This document shows, piece after piece, positions 48,943 through 62,601 of a stretch of DNA of 64,000 nt. The notes below the pieces were generated by a model. The model was not told the DNA's origin. It did not search any database and was given only the letters and a program-made list of their open reading frames with translations. The translations under genes and the position numbers were made by a program. Each line of letters begins with the position of its first letter. Positions within the stretch are counted from its first letter, which is position 1. This DNA comes from Panax quinquefolius (taxonomy: Eukaryota > Streptophyta > Magnoliopsida > Apiales > Araliaceae): the NCBI GenBank assembly GCA_020205615.1, contig CM035171.1, positions 4,074,267 to 4,138,266 of the forward strand, in the 5' to 3' direction.

Positions 48943-51407
48943 CGTGACGCCCCCAAAATTAGGTATACATCATTCATCTTGGGTAGTCGAGATACGTAGT
49001 ATGTAATTTAAATACAACTTACTTAATATAAGCGTCAGTATGCAATACGACATAAAGCGTGAGTTTGAATACAAATATTGTCTACTAGAGATTATACAAA
49101 CTCAAAAGGAGTCCTCATTACAATTATTATCACACTATTTCACGAATAGTGAGGACTACTAATGCTTATCCTCCGGACCATTACTCCGTTCCCCGACTCG
49201 TCCCAAATTTATATTCTCATTTCAAGAGAAACGGTGAAAGAAATGGTGAGCTCAACTAGCTCAAGAAGAAATATTATGACTAAGATAATGCGAATAAATT
49301 ATCATTAGCCTACAATGATGTTAAAGCGATAAAATATAATGAAGCAAGAAGTTTAACTACAATAGACCAAAGATCCATTAAAAAGTCAAGTAGAAAATAA
49401 AATCTACTATCTTTTATGATTTAAAAGGTTTTCATCCTTCGTTATAGGCGAGACTCGAATTTTTAATAAATATTCCACATCATCGAATCACCCCGCACTA
49501 CTGACCGAGGATATTCTTTAGTATCACGACCACAATTATTTATGCACTACGGGCCGAGAATATTTTGTGTATTCATTAATGGTCATGATCATGCCAACAA
49601 TCATCCATCAATGCACCACGGCAATCGAGGATTTTACCACATCATTTGTAACATTACTGGCCACGTGATTACATCGAATAGTCTCTCGGTCATAATCATA
49701 CCAAGTCCATCTCCGCACTTCTGAGGCCACGTAGATGACTTTCAACATAATATAAACATGAGGATGATGACAATGATATAAGAATTCAATAAAACAAGTT
49801 CAAGAATTAATTTATCTAGGAACCAATAATATCCAAGTATCAACATGATCTTCGCTTTGTAGAGTAAAATTCAAGAATCTTGAGAAGAATATTTTCATGA
49901 AAGAGGATCTTTGGATGAAGCCTAAATATCGAGGATATTCCACTAATTTCATGGAGTATAGAAGTCAAAGTTTTAACCATTTGGGTATAATAAAGAATGG
50001 AATAACAAAAGAAATCACCGTAAATGCGATGAAATCAAGCGGCGAGTGAGTTATTCCAATGAGAATAATAAATAATGGAACCAGTCCCACGTAAAATGCA
50101 TGACATGGATATTCCAAAGAATAATAAAGAATGGAACCCGGTCCCGGCGTAAAACACATGAAGACAGGATGTTCCAATAGAATAATAATAAAAAGCGGAA
50201 CCAGTTAGGTGTAAAAACACTACAGACGAGGATGTTCCAGCGAGAATAATAGAAGAATGTCACCAAGTATAGGGTAAACCACGTATACAAAGTTATTCCA
50301 AGCAGAATAATAAGCGATGGAATAACAATAGTTCTCTTTCATGAATAAGAAGAATAACACCCCCTTACTTTTAGTAGGAGATTGAATTTTGCAAAGTGGT
50401 GTAAGTAACAAAATACTCTTCTTCTTTCTCTCTTATCTCTCTATACTTTCTTTCTCTATAGCTTGAATGAATTCGTGAAAATAATGAAAGCATTAGGCCT
50501 CTATTTATAGAAGATTTCTAAACACTTTTGCCGCCATGTGAAAAGGCAAGTGGCTTGACGAATGGTGATGTGAAAAGAAAAGTGGTTTGGCCTTTTGTAA
50601 TGTGAAGCGACAAGTGGTTCGGCCTTTTGTAATGTGAAGCGGTAAGTGGTTTGACGTCTGGTAAAGGTAATTACTATTGGACGAAGGTTATTACTATTCA
50701 CAAAGGTAATTCTTATTGCGAGAAGAGACTCTTAGATGATGACATATGGGCCCCCATTAAATAATCAAACTTACCACAAACGTCTCATATGAGACTCTTT
50801 ATATACATCGAGGATTGAATAAATATTACCACAAATCATTTTATTTTTAATCAACACATTTTAATCTTTCAACAATTATTAATCATTTAAAACTTGTCGT
50901 CTCAATTATTGATTTAATACTATAACATATTATACGAGATGATCTTTGTGACAATAATTGAATCAATAATATAAGAGATATGATGCGTGAATTATTTGTG
51001 TAATAATTCAAAGATAGTTGAGTGACTTCTCACGTAAGCATCAATAATCAATATCGTGTGCTACTATACAACTACGCGTATTCATTGTACTTTTTTACAA
51101 TAGGGTAGTTCAAGCGCTTTTAACAGTAACACCTCTTAGTTATTTTTATAGAAAGATAATTTTGTCATTTTCTAACTACGACAATACTTAGTTTGTGGGG
51201 TCCACTAATGATTGAGTAATCGTCACGAATATTCCCAAACAAAAAGAATATTCCCAGACCAAACGAATATTTTATAACAACTTGCTTACTTTGCAAAATT
51301 TATAAATATTACCCACAACTATAACATTATATCAAATTTATTCCATAATATTCAAAAATAATATTTATAGAAAATTTATTTTTATTTATAAAAGTTGGGG
51401 TCTTACA
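48943..51407 (-). repeat. T2 3' LTR (class A)
   Basis: About 2.47 kb, colinear with 55753-58285. It holds leader 58-bp repeats at 50040-50300, a reverse TATA box at 50501-50509, ~33-base repeats with AATGTGAAGCG and AAGTGGTT at 50520-50660, and two GAATATTC copies near 51235-51262. Confidence 0.9.
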
Positions 51408-51419
51408 ACCTCCCTTCTT

Positions 51420-54400
51420 ATGAAATTTAAGCCCTCGAAATTAGGAGTGCGATACGGTATGTCGAAGAGGTAAGGATACCTTGATTTCATTTGATTCTAA
51501 CTCCCAAGTCATTTCCTCAACATCGTGGTTCCTCCACAAAACTTTGACTTGAGGTATAACCTTGAGCGTAGAATATGTTCCTTCTTATCCAAGATTTGAA
51601 CAGAACCTCTTCATACGTCAAATCTTCCGCTATTTCGTCCGGTTCTAACTTCAATAATGTGGTTCGGGTCTTTCACATATTTACGTAACATGGATATGTG
51701 AAAACGTTATGAACACGAGACATACTTACCAGAAAGCGAGTCTATAGAGCCACAGTTCCTACTTGATCGAGGATTAAAATGGACCGGATGAATCGAGGAT
51801 TGAGTTTTCCTCTCTTTCCAAATCTTGTAACTCCTTTCCATGGAGCAACTCTTAAAAACACATGATCTCCTATATCGAATTCCACGTCCTTTCGATGAAG
51901 ATCAAGATAACTCTTTTGTCGATTTTGTGAGGTTTTTATACGTTGTCGGATCGTTTGAATCTTTTTTCCGTAGTCATACGTACCAACTCCGGTCCCAACA
52001 ACGTTGCTTCACTCACCTCATCCCAAAGATCTTTCGAGAATGACACTTTCTTCCATACAACGCTTCGAATGGAGCCATGCCAATACTTGCTTGATAAGCT
52101 TGTTGTTGTAGGAAAACTCCACCAATGGTAAGAACTTGTCCCAACTCCTTGAAATCAAGGACCGAGTCTTAATAGATCTTCAAGAGTTTGAATAGTCCTC
52201 TCCGATCGTCCGTCGATCCGAGGATGATATGCCGAAGCTAAATCGTAAGTTTGTGCCCATAGCTTTTTGCAAACTAACCCAAAATCGTGAAGTGAATCTT
52301 GGGTCTCGATCGGAAACTATGGATCTACCGCATAGCACCTTTCTTTCACTTTCTTTCATGCATCGCCTCCGTGTGCAGTAAAAGCGGCTTTTAACTTTAT
52401 CGATTAAAGTCGGTTCTACTCAGTATACTCGCTTATCATCTCATGCGTCCCCTGAGTCTTTAACTCTATCTCCATCCCTTGCAAGTCACACAAATGGGCC
52501 TTTGCGTTGACAATATCGCTTTTCAGATTGCATATGATCTTACTACTTTCAATGCGTCGCCTACCACATTCGCTTTTCCGAGGATGGTATTGGATGGTAT
52601 GATCATAATCTTTCAACAGATTCAAGCCAACGTCATTGTCGCACGTTGAGTTCCTTTTGAGTGAAAAAATATTTGAGGCTTTTATGATCCGTAAAGATCT
52701 CCACTTTCTCCCCATACAAGTAATGCCTCCAAATTTTAAGTGCGAAGACAACAATTTGCCAACTCTAGATCATGAGTAGGATAATTCCTCTCATATTCTT
52801 TGAGTTGTCATGAGGCATAAAGCTATAACTTTTCAATGTTGCATGAGAACACATCCCAACCCTTTGCCAAGCATCATCGTAGATGACAAATCCCTCCGAG
52901 CGGATGATATTGTCGAGCAAGTCTTTGAAATAAGTCTCCTCTTGAGTTCTTGAAAACTCTTCTCATATTCTTGGCTCCAATAGAACTTTGTATCTTCCGA
53001 GTCATTTGAGTCGATGGAGTAGCGATTCGAGAAAATCCTTCCACGAATCTCCGATAATAACCCGCCTAAACCGAGAAAGCTACGTTACTTGATCCATCGA
53101 TTTAGGTTGTTCCCGACTTTGAATAGCTTCAATCTTTCTTTGGGTCAAAAGATATTCCATGACTTGATACCACGTGCCCAAGGAATGCTACTTCCTCGAG
53201 CGAACTCGCATTTCTTCAACTTGGCATAAAGCTTATATTCACGAAGCTTTTGGAGTGTCGACCTCGAAGTGTTGCTCATGATCTTCACGGCTTTTGGAAT
53301 AAATAAGGATGTCATCAATAAAGGCGACCACAAAGTGATCCAAATATTCCTTGAATACTTGGTTCATCATATCCATGAAAGCGGTAGGAGCATTAGTCAA
53401 TCCAAAGGATACGACTTAGAATTCATAATGCCCGTCATCAAATCTCGAAAGCCGCTTTTGGAATGTCGGTGGTTCTAATCTTTAATTGGTGATATCCGGA
53501 ACGAAGATCAATCTTTGAAAAGAATTTGGCTCCCTTCAGTTGGTCAAACAAGTCATCAATACGTGGCAATAGATACCTATTTTTGATGGTGACATGATTC
53601 AACTCCCGATAATCAATACAAAGTCGATACTCCCATCTTTCTTCTTCACGAATAGTAAGCAGGGAGCACCCCAAGGAGAAGTACTGGGGCCGAATAAAGT
53701 AGATGTCTAACAATTCTGCGGTTGGGTCTTTAACTCACGAAGTTGATAGAGCCATTCGATATGGGGCTTTGGAAATAGGTTTTATACCGGAGTTCAAGGT
53801 CGATACAAAATTCAATTTCACGCCTGGGGTAGGCGAGGAAAGTTCTTCGGGAATACGTCGGAAATTTATTAACAATAGAAATATCGTTCAAAACCGGCGT
53901 ATTTTGTTTAAATCGTGACATGAGCTAAGAAAGCGACATCCGCTTTTTTAATAAGCGAATAGCTTTTATGGCTTGAGATGAGTAGTGATTGATTTTAATG
54001 GTTTGGTCGCTTGAATTCGCATAATAGGTTGGTTAGGAATATGAAAGCTAACAACCTTATGAAAACAATCAATTTTTGCATGATAAGTAGTTAACCAATC
54101 AATCCACAGAATCACGTCAAATGCAAGTATTTTTAATGAAATAAGATCGATAGGGTAATGTGAGGTACCGATTTGAACCAAAAAGACTTATAAGCGATTG
54201 GATGTAATGAAGGTTTCTCCCAACGGAGTTTCCACAGATAAGTCAAAGTCTAATTTCTCCGAGTCAATTTAAATCGATGAAATGCAAAGGGAGAAATAAA
54301 AGAATGGGTAGAACCGGTATCAAATAAAGTATAGACTTCATTAGAGTTTATGATAAGCTTATCCGTGATGACCTCATTCGGGTTCCTTGCTCTACGGGAG
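51420..54400 (-). pseudogene. T2 pol: protease, RT, RNase H, integrase, frameshifted
   Basis: Minus-strand pieces in order. Protease region (LISLKILAFDVILWIDWLTT) at 53966-54181. RT at 53438-53921 ([40 protein letters not shown]), with the catalytic box AFIDDILIYSK on the next frame at about 53280-53330. RNase H residues ([19 protein letters not shown]) at about 52550-52720. Integrase core and C-terminal pieces (FRKRGKLNPRFI-like, VLWRNH-like) at 51480-52300. Frameshifts every few hundred bases mean no intact polyprotein. It retains the RT palm that T1 lost. Confidence 0.82.
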
Positions 54401-54479
54401 GTCACAACAAACGCTTTCTCCCTTGCACTCTGGGTTTGACTTTTTTAGGATGGCCTTTGGTGCCTCCATCCTGGCCCAA

Positions 54480-55600
54480 TTTGTCTTGATGAAATGACAA
54501 AATCGAGCTAAGTGACCTTTTCTTCCACAATTATAACATGCTTTTGATGCATGGCGCAGATTTGGTGATGTGTCCCTCTCCTCCGCATTTGAAGCATATG
54601 ATAGGTGGTCTTTCTCCTTCCTTAACAGCGAATTGTGTTGGCCGACGTCTTTCCATCATTGTTGAATCTCCTTTTCTTGAAATGTCCATTCTTATTATTT
54701 TGGTACGATTACCATCAAGTGGTTACCATATCCGCTGTTTATTCCCTTCACGCTTGTTGTCACCGCTTGATGACTACTACCATTTGGTATTATAATTTTG
54801 CTTACCGCTCTCTTTTAGTTCGTTGACTCGTTATCGCGCTCCACTAATCGAGCCCTATTTACAACTTCGAATACAAACACGGTTTATGAGAAATAAGATG
54901 TTGGCGTATCTCGGCTTCAAACCTCTTAAAACATTCGCGCCATTCTCTCTTCATTATCCACAGTAGGGGATTGAAACCGTGATAACTCGCAAATTTTGCC
55001 TCGTATTGCGACACGGTCATATTGTTTTGTTCAACTTGATAAACTCCACCTCCTCACATGTGGCGAATACTTTTAGGAAAGTATTTGTCGTTGAATGACT
55101 CTGGAACTTCTCCCAAGATATCTTCAAGACAATGAGTTGAGTACGCTTTTACCGATTCCCACCGATGTCGCCTCTCGCCGCAACATAAAGGCGTGAAGAA
55201 GGGAACCTTTTGCTCCTCGGAGCATCCCAAGACATCAAATATCTAGGTAATCTGCTTTATCCATGCTTAGCGAAGTGGATTTAGCTCTCCCTTAAACTCC
55301 GGTGGTCCCAGCTCCTTGAGCTGTTTAGCGGTGACCGCTTGAGAGTTTTTCGTGTTTCCACCTATGTTTTGGGCGAGTCGCTTCTGCTTTCTTTGTTGCA
55401 TGAATCGCATAAAGCCTCGAACATTTGATCATTCATCTTTTGGTCGGTGTTGTTGTTTTACGTGAGGATTATCGCCTTCACGATGTACATTATCCACGAT
55501 TATTGATATGTGGTGAATCAACGATCGCTGTGCTCCATTCTTTATTCTCAACATTCTCGAGATGTCATTTTCAGACATCGCCATAAAACAAAAGGTTAAT
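54480..55600 (-). pseudogene. T2 gag, frameshifted, with intact zinc knuckle
   Basis: Gag residues in several frames: LGPPEFKGE, WIKQITRYFDVLGCSEEQ, SFNDKYFPKSIR, EQNNMTVSQYEAKFAS. Near the end are two CCHC-type knuckles; the second (CYNCGRKGHLARFC, about 54500-54545) has correct C-X2-C-X4-H-X4-C spacing, while the first (CFKCGGEGH) lacks the last cysteine. Confidence 0.8.
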
Positions 55601-55752
55601 TGACATGTAACATGTTATCCCTATATTCGGACCAGACCAATAAAATAAGACATAAACTTAGGTAGGTCATACTAGCGAAGGAATTCTAAAATCTCTCCTC
55701 CTAGTACTATTCTCACATCTTAGCCAGGATCATATCCTAAGCTCGATACTGT

Positions 55753-58285
55753 TGTGATGCCCCAAAATTAGGTATACATCACCCATCTTGGGTAGTCGGA
55801 TACGTGGTACAAAATTTAAATACAACTTACTAATATAAGCAATGTAGGTGTGCAATCGACATAAAGCGTGAGTTTGAATACAAATATTGTCTACTAGAGA
55901 TTATACAAACTCAAAAGGAGTCCTCATTACAATTATTATCACACTTATTTCACGAGAATAGTGAGGACTATTAATGTTATCCTCCGGACCATTACTCCGT
56001 TCCCGACTCGTCCCAACTATATTCTCATTTCACGAAGAGAATAGTGAAAGAAAGGGTGAGCTCAACTAGCTCAAGAAGAAATATTATGACTAAGATAATG
56101 CGAATAAATTATCATTAGCCTCTGTGATGTTAAACCGATAAAATATAATGAACATCAAGTTTAACTACGGTGAACCAAAGAATCCATTAAAAGAGTCAAG
56201 TAGAAAATAAAATCTACTATCTTTTATGATTTTAAAGGTTTTTCATCATCATGTTATAAATGAGACTCACTTTAATAAATATTCCACATCATCGAATCAC
56301 CCCGCACTACTGGCCGAGGATATTCTTTAGTATCACGACCACAATTATTCATGCACTACGGGCCAGAGAATATTTGTGTATTCATTAATGGTCATGATCA
56401 TGCCAACAAGCGTCCATCAATGCACTACAGCCACCGAGGATTTTTATCACATCATTTGTAACATTACGGCCATGATTACAAGAATAGTCTCTCGGTCATA
56501 ATCATACCAAGTCCATCTATGCACTACTGTGCTGAGATGACTTTCAATATAATATAAACATGAGGATGATGACAATGATATAAGAATTCAATAAAACAAG
56601 TTCAAGAATTAATTTATCTAGAACCAATAACATCCAAATCATCAACATGATCTTGCTTTGTAGAGTAAAATTCAAGAATCTTGAGAAGAATATTTCCATG
56701 AAAGGATCTTTGGATGAAGCCTTGAAATATCAAGGATATTCCACTAATTTCATGGAGTATAAGTCAAAGTTTTAACCAATTTGGGTATAATAAAGAATGG
56801 AATAACAAAAGAAATCACCATGCATGCGATAGGCGCCGCAGCGAGTTATTCCAAGAATAATAAATAACGGAACCGAGTTTCACGTAAAACGCATGTGCAT
56901 GAGGATATTCCAACGAGAATAATAAAGAATGGAACCAGTCCGGTACGTAAAACACGAGCATGGATGTTCCAACGAATAATAATAATAAAGAGCGGAACCG
57001 AAGTAAGGTGTAAAACACATGCATGGGATGTTCCATAGAATAATAATAAAGCAGAACCGGTCCGGTGTAAAACACATGCATGCAGGATGTTCAATGAGAA
57101 TAATAGAAGAATGTCACCAAGTATAGGGTAAACCACATTATACTGAGTTATTCCAATGAGAATAATAAGCAATGGAATAACAACAGTTCTCTTCTGAATA
57201 AGAAGAATAACACCCCTTACTTTTAGTAGGAGATTGAATCTGCGATAGTGTAGTAACAAAATACTCTTCTTCTTTCTCTCTTATTCTCTCTATACTTTCT
57301 TTCTCTATAGCTTGAATGAATTCGTGAAAATAATGAAGCACTAGGCCTCTATTTATAGAAGATTTCTAGCTTAAGCATCCGCCATGTGAAAAGCAAGTGG
57401 CTTGACGAATTGGTGATGTGAAAAGAAAAGTGGTTTCGATTTGTAATGTGAAGCGACAAGTGGTTCGACGCTTTGTAATGTGAAACGACAAGTGGTTCGA
57501 CCTCAGAATGTGAAGCGGCAAGTGGTTTGACGTCTGGTAAAGGTAATTACTATTGACGATGGTAATTACTATTCACAAAGGTAATTACTATTGACGAAGA
57601 GACTCTTAGATGATGACATATGGCCCTTACCATAAAATAATCAAACTTACCACAAAGCGTCCTCATGCCAGACTCTTTATATACATCAAGGATTAAATAA
57701 ATATTACCACAAATCATTTTATTTTTTATCAACACATATTTAATCTTTCAACAATTATTAATCATTTATAACTTGTCGTCTCAATTATTGATTTAATACT
57801 ATAACATATTATCTGATGATAATCTTGTGACAATAATTGAATCAATAATATAAGAGATATGATCAACAATTATTGTAGCAATAATTGAGCATAGTGAGTG
57901 ACTTCTCACGTAAGCATCAATAATCAATATCGTGTGCTACTATATCAACCACTGGCGTATTCTTGTACTTTTACAACCGGGTAGTTAAAGCGGTTTTAAC
58001 AGTAACACCTCTGCTTAGTTATTTTTATAGAAAGATAATTTTGTCGATTTTAACTACGACAATACTCCGTTGTAGGGGTCCACTAATGATTGGCCGTCAA
58101 TATTTGAATATTCTCGACAAAAAGAATATTCCCCGACCAAACGAATATTTTATAACAACTTGCTTACTTTGCAAAATTTATAAATATTACCCACAACTAT
58201 AACATTATATCAAATTTATTCCATAATATTCAAAAATAATATTTATAAAAATTCATCTTTATTTATAAAAGTTGGGGTCTTATAA
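55753..58285 (-). repeat. T2 5' LTR (class A)
   Basis: About 2.53 kb, with leader 58-bp repeats at 56830-57180, a reverse TATA box (TATAAATAG) at 57349-57357, ~33-base repeats at 57375-57525, and GAATATTC at 58106-58113 and 58124-58131. Confidence 0.9.
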
Positions 58286-58661
58286 GTTATATATATATAA
58301 TATATATAAAATATATTATATTTTATTTAAAAGATTTTGCTTTAATTATGAGCAAATCGATTAAAGTAAATCAATCAACAGATTCATGGATTAATTCTTA
58401 TGCATTCTATTTTTCATAAATGAAGCTCATTCATTAATTATTTTCTTTTAATTCATGAAACTACAGAGAGATAAACTATAGTAGAAAGAAGAAAGTGATT
58501 CGCTACTTCACTACTTATATATCCAAAGACTCTTATTTTTAAGGTAGGGAATATTTTTTGTTGTACTTCGTAAGAGTGTTATTCTTTCTTATTCATGAAG
58601 AGGATTTGTTGTTATTCCATTGCTTATTATTACGTTGGAATAACTCAGTATCTGTGATACA

Positions 58662-61252
58662 TGTAAGACCCCAACTTATTGTTAATGAAATTTAATTTTC
58701 TCTATTTATTATTTTGAAATAGTAAGGGTTGATTTGATTAATGTGAATAGTTATGGGTAAAATACGCAAATATTTCAAAATAAGCAAGTGGTTATAAAAT
58801 ATTCATTGTTGTCGGGAATATTCGTTTGGTCGTGGAATATTCTTCTTTGTCGGAGAATATTCTATCTGACGGTAGTAAAGATTTTGTGGGCCCCATAACT
58901 TGAAAAAGCGATTGGATGAAGAAAGCGACAAATATAAGTGGTTTAAAAATAACTGGCGTAGTTGTTACAGATTAATCTGTTAAAATACTCGATGGTTAAA
59001 AACACGTGATGATTACCAGTATTGCACCAATTATTGATTCTTACGTGAAAGCACTACTCAATAATGGTTACGATATTCTTTGTTCGATTATTTTATTGAT
59101 TTAATAATTGTTGTGTTGATATTTTATATTGTTGTTGTTCAATAATTGTCATTCTTACGTTATTTTTCATTATTGAAGCAATAATTCATATTATCTGAAT
59201 AATATTATTAGATAACATTATTGGCAATTTCTAGAAAGTTACATAAGGAGAGGTTTGGTCACCTAATTGCGCTTAGTAAGGAGAAATTTTTATTGGAAAG
59301 CCCCTGCTTCTTTGAGGCGCTTGGTTGTCGATATTGTGATTACGTAATATTATTTGTGAATAATTAATTATTGATTCATATGATGAGGAAAATATTGATT
59401 TTATGTGGATATAGATGGAGAAAAATTTTAATGTGACAATTGTTGAAAATTGACATTTTATCTTTTTACGATAAAATAATTATTTAAATATATTATTATA
59501 TTTTAATAATATAATAATGGTGATATTTTACAACGAATGTGGGATATATGAGTATCTGAATAGGAAGAGTATTTTTGTTGCAATAAATGTTTAAAACATG
59601 TTAAACATGTCTGGGTGGACCCCATTTATTGATTTGAAATTTGATTATAGCACGTGTAAAATCGCTTGGATTTTGTGGATTTTGGTCAATTTTTGTTTGA
59701 AATTTGGAAAAACTTTCTTACGCAAAGTTGTAGAGAATTAAATTTCTATAAAAATTCAGCGAGATTGAATTTTTCGACAAAAGGGCTATTTATTATGAAT
59801 TATTGAAGTTCAAGCTCAAAATAGTTAATTTTTGAAGTTTTAATTATGTTAAATAAGAAAAACGTTTTTTAAAAGTTTTGTGAGGTGGGCTACTTGTGTT
59901 GAATGCTGAATTCAGTTGATAAAAAGTGTGCGTAAGAGTTTAATAAATATATATTAATATTTTATTAAATTTTCTGCTTTGGTGTTCTAAGCAATTTCTT
60001 ATAAATAAGGTTCTTAGGTTAGAATTGAAAATCACACCAGAAACTAAAGTTTTCTCTCTCTATATCATCAAGCGTATTCTTGTGAGTATTTTGAGTATAC
60101 TTTGAATATTGCTATACGGTTCAAGTTCAAGTCATAACCTATATCCCAGGTGTTTAACTAAATCTTGTCTTTCGAGGTAAGGGATATTTTTTAATGATAT
60201 TATTTATTCTAATATCATTATGCCAAAGTATTGATCTGAACTTTTAATCAAATTTAGAACTTTTAATTAATGGGATTCTTATTCACGTATCTGAAACTAT
60301 TCACATTATCGACCTTTATTCACGAATACTAAGACTATTCATTGAAAAATGAAAAATTTTCTTTTCGTCAAAATATCTATTCGGATACTAGCTTTGATTG
60401 TATCCATATTTTGATCATTCTTGAATTTTACACCTTTGTGATTATTTTTGAGGTATTTTTTAGGCGTGGATAAAACAAAGTATGAATCCTTAATCCTTAA
60501 TCCTTGTCATTTTGTTTCCTTTGGATTCGTTTCTTTAAAATATTTTTCATCATCTTGATCTTAAATGATGTTATTATGGAATATCTTTGGCTTGTGAAGT
60601 GAAAAAGATGAATGATTTCTGAAGAATATCTTTGGCACAGTAGTGCAAAGATGAGCAGTGTTTAGATGAACATGATTAATCGATGAATATCTTTGGCCTG
60701 TAGTGCAAAGATGAATATTTGATTCCAGATATATATTAATTGATGTTACAAGGATAAAAGATAGACGATGAACTTTAAAATTCATACATAGAAGATAGTA
60801 GTTGCATTCTCTACTTAACTCTTCTAATGAATTATTATTTCCGCTTCGAATATTGATTTAAAACTTGTTGTCTATTAGATTTTTTCCCTGTTGAAGACTA
60901 ATGATAATTTTTTGTATATTATCTTAGTCATAATATTCTTTACTGGGCTAGTTGAGCTTACCCTTTTCCTTTTTGATCCATTTTTCTTTTCAGGAGGCGA
61001 GAATATAGCGAGTACGAGTCGGGGTATGGAATAAAAGTTCTAGAGAGAGTTGTTTAGTAGTCCTCACCATTTTTGTAAAATAATGTATCAATAAATGTGA
61101 TGAGGATTTATTTGAGTATAGATATTGTCTAGAAGATAATATTTGTATTCAAACTCACAGTTTCTATTGTAATAATAAAGTTGTAGTTGTTTATTGCCAT
61201 GTATTGACAACTTTCGGAATGGGTGATGTATACCTATTTTGGGGGCGTCACG
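58662..61252 (+). repeat. T3 5' LTR (class B, diverged)
   Basis: About 2.59 kb, with three perfect GAATATTC at 58816, 58835 and 58855, TATAAATAA at 60000-60008, hairpin repeats at 60580-60712, and end GGGGGCGTCAC. It differs from T1's LTR by substitutions and segment changes, so it belongs to another subfamily or is older. Confidence 0.88.
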
Positions 61253-61439
61253 GTTGGTATCAAAGCTTAGGGATATGATCTCTGGCGGAGATCGGGGAAT
61301 AGAACTAGGAGGAGAGGCGAGTAAATCCTTGTTAAGTGTGTCCTACCTAAGCTTATTTGTTAGTTGAATGCAGATATATAGGGATATTATGTGATATATT
61401 GATTTCCTTAATTAACCCTTATTTTATGGAGTATTTGAG

Positions 61440-62580
61440 AATGTCGTGAGAATATTAACAATGGAAATGAGGCGTGGAGATCATGTACTCACCAACGAGG
61501 AGAGCGTGCAACAGTGGCGCAATGTTCCTCTGTGAACAACACCACCGAAGAGATGATGAACGAGGGGATGTTTAGAAGCTTTTGCGGTTCATGCAAAATC
61601 GAGACGAGGAGACTCGTGTTCAAAATACTGAGGAGAAATGATAGCAATTCACGGGTTATTACTGACAAGCAGTTCAAAAAGTTGGGACCACCGAATTTAA
61701 GGGGAAAGCGGATCCGATCATGGCGGTAATATGGGTCAAGCAAATTACCAAGATATTCGATGTCTTGGGATGCGGAGAACGAAGGTTCCATTCGCCACCT
61801 TTATGTTTTCGTGGCGAAGCGGACATCTTGGTGGAGTCTCGTGAAGCATACCCATCCAGTCAAGACTCAAAGCGTATGTCTTGGGAGACATTTGAATTAT
61901 TTAATGACAAATACTTTCACGAAAGTGTTCGTCGTATATGAAGGAAGTGGAGTTCATCGATTAGAGCAAAATAAACGAGCGGTGTCTCGAAGACGAGGCA
62001 AAGTTTGCGAGTTATCCAGTTTGCACCTCATTTGGTGGAGAATGAGGAACGTATGGCCGCGGATGTTTACGAGAGGTTTGAAACACGGCGTACGACAATA
62101 TCTCATTTCTCATAAATTTTCTCTCTATTCACATGTTGTTAATGAGTGGCTCAATTGTTAGAAGCGAGATAACGAAAGTATGTTCAACCGAGGGACCATA
62201 ACGAGGATCGTACGGAGATAGCGATCAGCCAGAATAATGATAACCCGGTGGAGAAAAGCAGACGGACAAAAATGGTAACCACTACGGTGGTAATCATGGC
62301 CCGTGAAAATAGAAGAAGCGAGTCGAGGAGGAGATTTTAAAAAGAGGAGATTTAACAACGACCATGTGAAGGCGGCAGTCTGCGTGACAAAGCCGGTTCT
62401 AGGGAGGAGAACGACCCATGGGTCGTATCTTCTACAAATGCGGAAAAGAGGGACATATCAGTCCAAAGCGCCCCACAAGCAGTTCAAGGTATGCTATAAT
62501 TGTGGAAAGGAAGGACATATCGCTCGAGATTATGCGGTAGGAAACCTAGTTCAATTGGGACGGTGACTCAAAAGACATCC
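61440..62580 (+). pseudogene. T3 gag, frameshifted, with zinc knuckle
   Basis: Closely follows T1's gag in content (GMFRSF, RNDSNSRV, WVKQITKIFDVLG, FNDKYFHESV) but in changing frames. A CYNCGKEGHIARD knuckle is at about 62492-62530 with the last cysteine lost. It stops where T4 is inserted. Confidence 0.8.
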
Positions 62581-62601
62581 CGGAAAAGTCAAAGTCAACA
62601 G

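Larger units (their letters stand above)
48943..58285 (-). mobile_element. T2: Ty3/gypsy LTR retrotransposon, minus strand
   Basis: Read on the minus strand: 5' LTR 58285-55753, primer site near 55735-55751 (TATCGAGCTTAGGATATG), gag about 55600-54480, pol about 54400-51420, polypurine tract AAGAAGGGAGGT (51408-51420), 3' LTR 51407-48943. The total is 9.3 kb with a 4.35-kb interior, close to full length. Domain order protease-RT-RNase H-integrase identifies Ty3/gypsy. The target duplication is obscured because both junctions abut TA-rich or altered bases. Confidence 0.88.
58662..62601 (+). mobile_element. T3: Ty3/gypsy element, 5' half, split by T4
   Basis: It starts TGTAAGACCCCAAC directly after ATACA inside L5. 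5' LTR 58662-61252 (class B, with an extra AT-rich stretch at 59400-59990 not in T1), primer site TGGTATCAAAGC 61255-61266, then gag. It is cut at 62602 by T4; the rest should lie beyond the window. Confidence 0.85.
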
